Part shown: in pieces, positions 54,556-60,892 of the stretch
Layout of the letters: every line of letters begins with the position of its first letter
Numbering within the stretch: position 1 is the first letter of the stretch
NCBI GenBank assembly: GCA_021776915.1
Contig: JAIQZU010000035.1
Coordinates: 1-64,000 of the forward strand
Length of the DNA: 64,000 bases
Source: Candidatus Scalindua sp.
GTDB taxonomy: Bacteria > Planctomycetota > Brocadiia > Brocadiales > Scalinduaceae
Direction of reading: 5' to 3'
The notes under the pieces: model-generated
Told to the model about the DNA's origin: nothing
Databases searched by the model: none
Seen by the model: only the letters and a program-made list of their open reading frames with translations
Made by a program: the position numbers and the translations under genes

Positions 54556-54640
54556 ATGACCGGAAGGGTGGGCCATTATGCTGTGTCATCACTCTGATCA
54601 TACTTAAAAGAAGATTAACCGGCATGTCTCTCTTAACGTC

Positions 54641-54666
54641 CCTGCCTACCGGCAGGCAGACGGGCA
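54641..54666. repeat. REP-like palindrome
   Basis: CCTGCCTACCGGCAGGCAGA followed by CGGGCAG, essentially the same core as the palindrome read in frame inside the hybrid kinase at 37815-37840. Confidence 0.55.
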
Positions 54667-54777
54667 GAAAAATATACTAAATATTGAATCTCATTCCTGA
54701 AGTAATATGCTGACAGACAGGAGTATCACTTTCCGGTTGAACACATGATAGAATATATTAGAAAGGAAGAGTAAGAA

Positions 54778-55287
54778 TTGCTCAAAGATCTGGTTCGTGA
54801 TATTCCCGATTTCCCCAAAGAGGGAATTGTTTTTAAGGATATAACTCCACTATTACAAAACCCTTCGAGTTTGAAGGAAATTGTCAACAAAATTTCTGAT
54901 CACTATGCGAATCAAAAAATCGATGTAATCGTGGGTGCAGAAGCGAGGGGATTCCTTTTTGGTCCCGCAGTCGCTATAAACTTAAACGCAGGATTTGTAC
55001 CGGTCAGGAAACCGGGAAAGCTTCCCTATGAAACAGCAAGCATGACATATGAGCTGGAATATGGTACTGATACACTTGAGATACACAAAGACGCAGTAAA
55101 AGCCGGTGATAATGTTTTGATGCTGGACGATCTTTTAGCAACCGGTGGAACTATGGCCGCCAGTTGTAAATTAGTAGAATCGCTTGGCGGTAAAATTGTG
55201 GGATGTGCTTTCTTAATCGAACTGGGTTTCCTGAATGGAAAAGAGAGATTAAGCAAATATGATATCTTCTCTCTGATTCAATACTGA
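54778..55287 (+). CDS. apt: Adenine phosphoribosyltransferase
   Basis: 169 residues from TTG 54778 with GGAAGAG upstream. RDIPDFPKEGIVFKDITPLL is the N-terminal APRT signature, VGAEARGFLFG the PPi loop, and VLMLDDLLATGGTMAASCKL the PRPP-binding motif. It salvages adenine to AMP. A strong terminator follows. Confidence 0.95.
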   Translation: MLKDLVRDIPDFPKEGIVFKDITPLLQNPSSLKEIVNKISDHYANQKIDVIVGAEARGFLFGPAVAINLNAGFVPVRKPGKLPYETASMTYELEYGTDTLEIHKDAVKAGDNVLMLDDLLATGGTMAASCKLVESLGGKIVGCAFLIELGFLNGKERLSKYDIFSLIQY

Positions 55288-55314
55288 AGTAATAATTTAG
55301 AGTGTTCGATATTG

Positions 55315-55347
55315 AGGCCGGCATTATGTTGATTGCCGGCCTTTTTC
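55315..55347 (+). terminator. Rho-independent terminator after apt
   Basis: AGGCCGGCA (55315-55323) pairs perfectly with TGCCGGCCT (55334-55342), followed by a T run to 55346. Confidence 0.9.
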
Positions 55348-55371
55348 AATTTGACATGAATTGTTGAAGAA

Positions 55372-55413
55372 GCGCCCGTAGCTCAGATGGATAGAGCGAC
55401 GGTTTCCTAAACC
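55372..55413 (+). tRNA. tRNA-Arg(CCT), 5' half, interrupted
   Basis: GCGCCCGTAGCTCAGATGGA and the following 22 bases give the acceptor 5' strand, D arm, 5' anticodon strand, loop TTCCTAA with anticodon CCT, and the first three bases (ACC) of the 3' anticodon strand. From 55414 the expected GTAGGTC, T arm and acceptor 3' strand are absent, and nothing like GGTTCGA follows within 150 bases. This is the chromosomal side of an integration site in the anticodon region. Confidence 0.85.
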
Positions 55414-55473
55414 CCTCAAGTGAGCTAAAGAGTTTTTCAGTTTAGTTGTATCTGTTTTATTCTGTTTAGGTTT

Positions 55474-55520
55474 AAGGCCAATTCAGGGAGTAATCATACT
55501 TTCCTGTTTTGGCCTTTTTT
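55474..55520 (+). terminator. Terminator in the element's left end
   Basis: AAGGCCA (55474-55480) pairs with TGGCCTT (55510-55516), with an inner CAGGGAG/CTTTCCTG extension and a T7 run. It would stop transcripts that read from the tRNA promoter into the element. 55521-55786 shows nothing coding. Confidence 0.75.
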
Positions 55521-55786
55521 TGTTTATTCAGTTCACAATCTGGTTCACACTCATAAGGAAATGTGTCATGACGTGGATAACTTAAGTTAAGACTCTTTTC
55601 CTTCCTACAACCTCCCCGGTTGATCCTGCCTATACTCCTAAAATTTTGTATTTCAAGGCGTGATTGTGAACTGCTGTATGTATGGCATGGATAATAGAGG
55701 CATACAATATATGTTCCTGTCAACAGGTAGTACTCTTTCTATTGGATGTGTACTATATGTTGACACTGAACATAACATAACGGATA

Positions 55787-56014
55787 TTATAGGACGTTAG
55801 ACGATTGTCTAGCGTTTTTACTCTTTAAACCTGCCTGTTTGCACTTCTCATTTACCTTGTATTTCTCCACAGACACGGTCTTGACTAGCGTCATGTTGCC
55901 CACCTTAATGAACCCTATGTTACCACGTTTTATTGCTTCATAGACGGCTTGCCTGTTTATACCCAACTTTTTAGCTGCTTCTGTGGCTGACATATATTTA
56001 TCAAATTTACTCAT
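55787..56014 (-). CDS. Excisionase-like HTH protein
   Basis: 75 residues with a MerR/excisionase-type winged helix: YMSATEAAKKLGINRQAVYE, then AIKRGNIGFIKVGNMTLV. The C-terminus is basic. Being the gene nearest the left junction it is well placed as a recombination directionality factor, although it might simply be a repressor. An imperfect palindrome CGTTAGAC/GTCTAGCG (55795-55814) overlaps its 3' end. Confidence 0.75.
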   Translation of the reverse strand: MSKFDKYMSATEAAKKLGINRQAVYEAIKRGNIGFIKVGNMTLVKTVSVEKYKVNEKCKQAGLKSKNARQSSNVL

Positions 56015-56276
56015 GATTTAAGTGTAATAAACGCTAGTAAATTGTCAAGTATATTATTTGCCACTTTTCAGGTTTTTTTTGTTCGGATATCTTAGAGACT
56101 AAGGGATTCCTTCGTCTATTTTAAATGTAAAATGACAATATATTGAATCCAGTATGATAAATTTACAACTCTTAAATAATATTGGTTAAATAGGTTCCCT
56201 AGATTAACCAAGCAGATACTATTGACGGTTAGCTGTTCACACTCTCAGCACAATACGTAGCCATCAATATGGTTGG

Positions 56277-56548
56277 GGGAGGGCAAAGCAGATTTGAGCG
56301 CCTCAGAATCGATTCTATGAAGTCATTTATGAGAGTTTCTTTAATCACTCGTGGTTTTTGGTATGTGGCCGTGAATATAAGATGACTAGTATCTCATTTA
56401 AAAAAAGAAATTTAAGAGAAATCCACGTTTTGCTGGGCTTCATTAACTCCACAGATTTATTTCTAGTTCTTACCAGCGCCTAAACGGCGGTTTCGTTCGC
56501 TTACGCTCACAGTGTCCCTCACCAGCCCCCACCCTGCTTTGCCCTCCC
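56277..56548. repeat. Inverted repeat pair enclosing a gene-free segment
   Basis: GGGAGGGCAAAGCAG (56277-56291) and its exact reverse complement (56534-56548) are separated by 242 bases without a coding frame. The region 56015-57331 as a whole has no gene I can support. Confidence 0.55.
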
Positions 56549-56865
56549 ATTTTAACCTTTAGTACATCTCCCCTCTATCTGTACTTTTTCTTTAAATGAA
56601 CATTCTTTTTCTGGAGGGCGCAGGTTGTGTTGGTTTCGGGATTATTTGTATATTTTATTGTTTCACCCGAGTAAAAAAGCTAAGAAATTACAAGTAGGCA
56701 GATCAAGCCCACCCTCCATCCAACGTCCGCTTCTCAAGCAAAAATGTCATTTTGATATTAAGACATATTTATCGCATTCTATTGGGATCACTTCATGAGG
56801 CCGATAAAAAAGTCTTTAAAATATATGACCTTTTGCCCTGGTGTCCTCCCTAAGAGAAAAGGAGT

Positions 56866-57035
56866 CGCCCCGCACAGTAATAATAGTGGTGAAGCAGTAG
56901 GCTGAACAAGGTTTTAAATAAACAGTGCCGTCCGATAATGGCTTATTATCGTACAGAACTGTTTATAATTATAACTGACCAAATTACATAAACTATTTTA
57001 TGCAATCTTCACCACAACTATCACTGAGCGGGGCG
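56866..57035. repeat. Nested imperfect inverted repeats, possible origin or structured RNA
   Basis: The outer arms 56866-56894 and 57007-57035 match at 25 of 29 positions (CGCCCCGC...GTGGTGAAG). Inside, ATAAACAGT/ACTGTTTAT (56918-56926/56958-56966) encloses CGATAAT/ATTATCG (56933-56939/56945-56951) with a 5-base loop and symmetric 6-base internal loops. Confidence 0.6.
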
Positions 57036-57045
57036 AAATTATTCT

Positions 57046-57076
57046 ATGATGATGAACCTTCGATTTTCATCATCAT
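57046..57076. repeat. 10-bp perfect hairpin
   Basis: ATGATGATGA (57046-57055) pairs with TCATCATCAT (57067-57076) around an 11-base loop, 10 bases from the nested repeat. No T run follows, so it is not an obvious terminator. Confidence 0.5.
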
Positions 57077-57331
57077 CGGAAATTTTCTACGGTCTAAAAA
57101 ATCACGCCTAAACATTTTTTTTCGTCATAATTCTGCAAAATCCTTCTAATTCGTTCTGCAGGTTCGCTTCTGCCTTGCGAAAATAGCTCTTGCCGTATTA
57201 ATGCATATCTCAAATATACTTCATTTAGATCAGGTGATCTGATTCTTAGCGGTTGACAAATAGACAGAGGGTTGTATAAAATCATGGAAAGAAGAAGATA
57301 ATCTTAACATCCCCGGAAGAAAGGAGAAATC

Positions 57332-57946
57332 ATGGGTGACTCTTTTGCGAGACGTGCCTGGACAGACGCAAGGGTTTTAACACGTTCCTGCGAATCACTT
57401 CTCGGTATTTGCTCCGGTATGTTGGCCGATGAAGACCTGAACGACAAAGAAGTCAGATATCTCGACAACTGGCTTGACAACAATCGAAATATAGCCACAA
57501 CCTGGCCTGGTGAAGTTGTATATTCCCGCATCAAAAAAATACTCACTGATAACATTATCACCGATGAAGAACGAGAACATCTCAAGCAAACGCTGACAGA
57601 ATTAATAGGAGGTACTCTTCAGGAGACGGGGGCAGCCGGTGGGTTATCAACAAGCCTTCCTCTTAACGAAATAGATACTATCGAAATACGGGACAATATA
57701 TTCTGCTTCACCGGTAATTTCCTTTACGGTACTCGCAAAAACTGCGAACGTGCGATTACCGAAAGAGGCGGTCTTGCCATTCCAAGGATAAGAAAGGATT
57801 TGGATTTTCTCGTTATAGGTACAATGACCAGCAGAGACTGGGCACACACCAGTCATGGCAGGAAGATAGAGAATGCCATCGAGTTCCAGAAAGACAACTG
57901 CCTTATCTTCATCGTAAGCGAAAAACAATGGGTAGAATCCTTATAA
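57332..57946 (+). CDS. BRCT-domain protein
   Basis: 204 residues. The C-terminal half is a BRCT domain: DNIFCFTGNFLYGTRKNCER, then AITERGGLAIPRIRKDLDFL and VIGTMTSRDWAHTSHGRKIE. The N-terminal half is helical (GICSGMLADEDLNDKEVRYL), as in proteins related to the BRCT of NAD-dependent DNA ligase. GAAAGGAG precedes the ATG. It probably binds DNA ends or partner proteins in the element's DNA metabolism. Confidence 0.8.
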   Translation: MGDSFARRAWTDARVLTRSCESLLGICSGMLADEDLNDKEVRYLDNWLDNNRNIATTWPGEVVYSRIKKILTDNIITDEEREHLKQTLTELIGGTLQETGAAGGLSTSLPLNEIDTIEIRDNIFCFTGNFLYGTRKNCERAITERGGLAIPRIRKDLDFLVIGTMTSRDWAHTSHGRKIENAIEFQKDNCLIFIVSEKQWVESL

Positions 57947-58084
57947 AACACATAAACACATCAATCCCGCTCCACAGGATTAAGCCTGCTGGCCGCAAAT
58001 CCCCTCTTAGCATGTTCAGATGCCACAGATATACATCTTCCTAGACACGCTTCTACGTACCTGTTCAGGAACTAATTTTCCCTC

Positions 58085-58112
58085 TTGACTTCTTTTCAGA
58101 AAAGAGTAGAAT
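58085..58112 (+). promoter_or_regulatory. Promoter-like pair ahead of a hairpin terminator
   Basis: TTGACT (58085-58090), a 16-bp spacer and TAGAAT (58107-58112). Transcription would start at about 58119 and meet the hairpin at 58149 after about 30 bases, suggesting a small RNA or an attenuated leader for the RadC-type gene. Confidence 0.4.
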
Positions 58113-58148
58113 CCAAGCATCCTAGAAACACGTTGCACCTAAATAAGC

Positions 58149-58203
58149 TTGATAACAATAAGGCCGGTTCCTTCTAGGAGTTGGCCTTTTTTATTGTTAT
58201 CAA
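58149..58203 (+). terminator. Extended hairpin with T run
   Basis: TTGATAACAATAA (58149-58161) pairs with 58191-58203, and GGCC (58162-58165) with GGCC (58183-58186). A T6 run begins at 58187, so AAGGCC...GGCCTTTTTT is a classic terminator within a longer stem. Confidence 0.75.
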
Positions 58204-58207
58204 AACG

Positions 58208-58277
58208 CCCGTGAACCTGGTGGTACCGGAAACGGCCACGAGAAAGCTTCGTGTTTTCTAGGACAGGTGAACACGGG
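58208..58277 (+). ncRNA. Candidate structured leader upstream of the RadC-type gene
   Basis: CCCGTG/CACGGG (58208-58213/58272-58277) and ACCTG/CAGGT (58215-58219/58264-58268) close a junction. It contains CCG-GAAA-CGG (58226-58235, GNRA tetraloop) and CACGA/TCGTG (58237-58241/58249-58253). TATTTTTATT follows, then the ribosome binding site. Multi-branched folding suggests RNA-level control of the downstream gene. Confidence 0.45.
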
Positions 58278-58300
58278 TATTTTTATTGGGGGATTTTGTT

Positions 58301-58783
58301 ATGGCAGTCAAAAAGGAGAACGGAATATTTATTCGTGAAGTTTCTGTTAGGTATAAGAGAAAGAGGGTGTCTAAAAAAACACATTCTTTTATTGGGAAGC
58401 ACACTTCAAATGCTGACAGAGTAGTAAAGATGCTTTACAGAGATATGCGGCAGGAAACGGTTGAAAAATTTCTTGTAATTCATTTAAATAGTGAAAACAT
58501 AATTGAATCTTTTCAAACGGTAAGTATTGGTACTTTAAATCAAGCTACGGTTTACAAAAGGGAGGTCTTTAAAGCTGCAGTGGTTGCAAATTGTGCCTCG
58601 ATAATCTGTGTTCATAATCACCCATCGGGGAAGTGTATGCCAAGTCTTGAAGATAGAAAAATAACCGAAGAATTGAAGGCGGCAGGAAGCCTTTTAGGCA
58701 TAAAGGTACTTGACCATATAATTATTGGGGATGGCGAGTATTATTCATTTAGTGCGAAGCGCAATGAGCACGTTTATATTTGA
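58301..58783 (+). CDS. RadC/JAB-domain protein
   Basis: About 160 residues from ATG 58301 with TGGGGGA upstream; a TTG at 58286 would add five residues. The JAB metalloprotease-like fold is clear: TVSIGTLNQATVYKREVFKA and the metal motif CVHNHPSGKCMPSLEDRKIT. The helix-hairpin-helix part of chromosomal RadC is missing and is replaced by about 45 basic residues. Such short RadC forms are common on mobile elements; their function is unproven. Confidence 0.88.
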   Translation: MAVKKENGIFIREVSVRYKRKRVSKKTHSFIGKHTSNADRVVKMLYRDMRQETVEKFLVIHLNSENIIESFQTVSIGTLNQATVYKREVFKAAVVANCASIICVHNHPSGKCMPSLEDRKITEELKAAGSLLGIKVLDHIIIGDGEYYSFSAKRNEHVYI

Positions 58784-58789
58784 AAGGGG

Positions 58790-58885
58790 GTGATAGGAAG
58801 AAGGGAGAAAAAAGCTGGCGACTATGTAAGAAAGATATGGCTTGGAGTAATGTTTGGTATTTTGTGGCATTTTACTAATCGTTAA
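58790..58885 (+). CDS. Possible 31-residue membrane peptide
   Basis: GTG 58790 to stop 58885, just after the RadC-type gene. The translation has a basic start (IGRRRE-like, VIGRREKKAGDY) and a hydrophobic end (IWLGVMFGILWHF). The ribosome binding site is too close to the start codon, so the call is weak. Confidence 0.25.
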   Translation: MIGRREKKAGDYVRKIWLGVMFGILWHFTNR

Positions 58886-58907
58886 CCATATCAGGAGGAA
58901 AAGGTAA

Positions 58908-59090
58908 ATGGAAAATTTAATTACTGTAAATGAGGCGGCGGAGTTGCTGGGCTTGAATGTGGAGTCGGTGTACCGGCGTTGCCGCCTTAGAGAAATACCG
59001 TGTTTTAAGATCGGGCGGACGTATAGGTTTAAGGAGTCGAAGTTGCTTATATGGCTTGAGTCTAAAGAGCAGATGAAGCGTATGAAATAA
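58908..59090 (+). CDS. Excisionase/helix-turn-helix protein (HTH_17 type)
   Basis: 60 residues: LITVNEAAELLGLNVESVYR, then RCRLREIPCFKIGRTYRFKE, the standard excisionase-type winged helix. AGGAGGAAAAGG precedes the ATG. It is the second such protein in the element, on the opposite strand from 55787, and may regulate the replication module. Confidence 0.82.
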   Translation: MENLITVNEAAELLGLNVESVYRRCRLREIPCFKIGRTYRFKESKLLIWLESKEQMKRMK

Positions 59091-59134
59091 AGGAAATCTT
59101 GCAATTGCTTAGGAGAAATTTATAATTAATTCAA

Positions 59135-59221
59135 ATCGGGACTAGAGTCGTACGCTCGAACGCTGGTACTCCACCAGTTGTCCCGATCTCTTACCCTTGG
59201 AGAGTTACGAGGAGAGGTAAC
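59135..59221 (+). promoter_or_regulatory. Folded leader with the ribosome binding site in a hairpin loop
   Basis: ATCGGGAC/GTCCCGAT (59135-59142/59180-59187) closes a three-way junction. Its arms are GAG-TCGTACG-CTC (59145-59157) and CTGG-TACTCCA-CCAG (59163-59177). Downstream, GTTAC/GTAAC (59204-59208/59217-59221) holds GAGGAGAG in its loop, directly before the ATG at 59222. Confidence 0.45.
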
Positions 59222-60361
59222 ATGTCAAATACTCTAAAATTACTTGACGATTTGGAAAAGTTGAATGGGTTGCCCTTGGAAAGGGAAGGTCAGGAGATTA
59301 AAAACAGCTTAAAGGAGTCGATAAGTGATGAAATGAAGAAGAAAGTCGAGGGCATTATAAATCCTTATATAATGATCAAGGGTAATAGAGATGAAGCTAT
59401 AAAATTGGCCGCATACATTTATCTTGAAAAAAGTACAGTTTACTCTGATGTCTATTTGCATGAAGAACATAATAAAGCTGCTGTAAGCCTTCTTAGAAAA
59501 GCAAAAAAGGGTGAAAGTATTTACCTTGCATTGTTCCACACACGGAAAACGAAGTTCTCCATAGGAGATAGAAATAAATTAACAGGAAAACGCACACTGA
59601 CGCATAAACTTATGGACCCAGTACCAATAACATATTGTAAATACGTAAACAAGAAGACCGGCCGTTATGATAAGTGGTCTTTCTGTATCGACTATTATCA
59701 ACACGGTTTGGTTCGAGATGATTTCTACTACAAAGGCAATAGACACAGACCTGCTATTGTTAAGGGTGAACCTATAGAAATAATTTACCAGAATGAGTTT
59801 CGATACGTAGACCGGAAGAAATCACGTCCAGAAATTCTTAATACGCTCAAAATAATAGATGAGGGGAATACGTCTATGACTTATTGTGACATGCTTAAAT
59901 TCAAGAACACAGTGTTTTTGTTGGATTTTATGAAGGGAATTAAGGATGAGGATATTGATTGTGACGCATTATTGGAATTTTCTAATGAATTACATGAGTT
60001 AAGAAAAAGTATGCCAGGATCATTAATTATTCACATCGATAAAACAAAGAAATGGCCTAAATACTTCCTTGAACAGCTTGAAGTGATCCCGGCTGGCAAG
60101 ACAAAGACTGTTCGGGAAAAAATAGGTGCAGAGCAGAAGAATCTAAAAAGAGGGGGAAAACAAAATAAAGTACCATATGAAAAATTGATTCCCTATGTAA
60201 AGAAAAATTTGTCGTACCTCAGATCACCTGAAGGAGGGTCACTAAAAGGAGGTGCCTTGCAAGAAAGAATGCAGAAGGATGTAAAAAAACAATTTGAAAA
60301 AAAATATGAGAAAGGAACAATGCGAAATCTGATTTCTGATATTAATACTGGAAAAAAATAG
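59222..60361 (+). CDS. Element protein of unknown function, 379 residues
   Basis: I do not recognise a family. The protein is basic and soluble with no signal or membrane segment. The N-terminal third is helical and charged; the middle contains aromatic-rich stretches (YDKWSFCIDYYQHGLVRDDF, YYKGNRHRPAIVKGEPIEII); the C-terminus is Lys/Gln-rich with RMQKDVKKQFEKKYEKGTMR. The basic character and the neighbouring replication genes suggest nucleic-acid binding, which is inference. Its translation may be controlled by the hairpin at 59204-59221. Confidence 0.7.
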   Translation: MSNTLKLLDDLEKLNGLPLEREGQEIKNSLKESISDEMKKKVEGIINPYIMIKGNRDEAIKLAAYIYLEKSTVYSDVYLHEEHNKAAVSLLRKAKKGESIYLALFHTRKTKFSIGDRNKLTGKRTLTHKLMDPVPITYCKYVNKKTGRYDKWSFCIDYYQHGLVRDDFYYKGNRHRPAIVKGEPIEIIYQNEFRYVDRKKSRPEILNTLKIIDEGNTSMTYCDMLKFKNTVFLLDFMKGIKDEDIDCDALLEFSNELHELRKSMPGSLIIHIDKTKKWPKYFLEQLEVIPAGKTKTVREKIGAEQKNLKRGGKQNKVPYEKLIPYVKKNLSYLRSPEGGSLKGGALQERMQKDVKKQFEKKYEKGTMRNLISDINTGKK

Positions 60362-60455
60362 AGATTTTACATTTTGTTGTCATTTTTCGAATTTGAAAAA
60401 TGACGGCAAAATTACGGCAAAATGAAGGTATTTTTTTGAATTATAGCAGTTCTGA

Positions 60456-60484
60456 TTGACATAACAAACAAACAGACTTTTAAT
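60456..60484 (+). promoter_or_regulatory. Strong promoter of the replication operon
   Basis: TTGACA (60456-60461), exactly 17 bp, TTTAAT (60479-60484). It lies about 65 bp before the ribbon-helix-helix gene. Confidence 0.65.
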
Positions 60485-60524
60485 AGACTTGTAGACTTAA
60501 ATGAGTTTACAGGTCTTTTTTTTT
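60485..60524 (+). terminator. Terminator overlapping the start of the replication-operon transcript
   Basis: AGACTTGTAGACT (60485-60497) pairs with 60504-60516 over 13 bp (two G-T pairs), followed by nine T's (60516-60524). It could end the transcript of the 379-residue protein gene. A transcript begun at about 60491 would lack part of the left arm and might escape. An additional 10-bp hairpin is at 60379-60404. Confidence 0.75.
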
Positions 60525-60546
60525 AATTCTTTTTGGAGGATCGGCA

Positions 60547-60723
60547 ATGGTATACAAGCAGAATCTTCATGTTTTGGTCCCGATTGACCAGTTTGAGCAG
60601 TTACGGCGGCTAGGCCATAAGATGAACATATCACGTTCAGTGCTGGCGAGGGAAGCGATTTCCATGCTATTAAAAAAGTACAACAAGAAAATACATAACG
60701 AGGAGGTTACGAATGTCATATAG
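60547..60723 (+). CDS. Small ribbon-helix-helix DNA-binding protein
   Basis: 58 residues from ATG 60547 with GGAGG at good spacing. The fold pattern is HVLVPIDQFEQLRRLGHKMN, then ISRSVLAREAISMLLKKY, typical of CopG/Arc-type regulators of element replication. It overlaps the next gene by 11 bp, so the two are translationally coupled. Confidence 0.75.
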   Translation: MVYKQNLHVLVPIDQFEQLRRLGHKMNISRSVLAREAISMLLKKYNKKIHNEEVTNVI

Positions 60724-60892
60724 TGAAAAAGGGCTTTTGCACCGGCTCAAAAGACTCGGACTCCAAGAGGGGTCTAGTAATTATAAAGACTACGAGAAGG
60801 CGAAGAAGGAAATCCGTAAAATTGCAAACAATTCCGATGAATACGAAAAATTAACCAAGTATGCCAAAGATCATTTTAGATGCCAATACTAA
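60713..60892 (+). CDS. Small charged protein coupled to the primase
   Basis: 59 residues from ATG 60713, with GAGGAGG just upstream inside the preceding gene. The protein (YSEKGLLHRLKRLGLQEGSS...) is basic and helical with no recognised motif. Its stop TAA is immediately followed by the ATG of the primase-helicase, so the proteins are probably made in fixed ratio and may interact. Confidence 0.7.
   Translation: MSYSEKGLLHRLKRLGLQEGSSNYKDYEKAKKEIRKIANNSDEYEKLTKYAKDHFRCQY

Noticed and set aside
55372-55520. Group I intron in tRNA-Arg(CCT)
   Set aside because: Such introns are known at this anticodon, but the break is after the third base of the 3' anticodon strand rather than in the loop, no intron core is visible, and no 3' exon is found nearby.
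56866-57035. Integron attC site
   Set aside because: The nested symmetry is reminiscent, but the characteristic GTTRRRY core and an integron integrase are absent.
57094-57285. 63-residue minus-strand frame before the BRCT gene
   Set aside because: No ribosome binding site and no recognisable motif; it might be real but I cannot support it.
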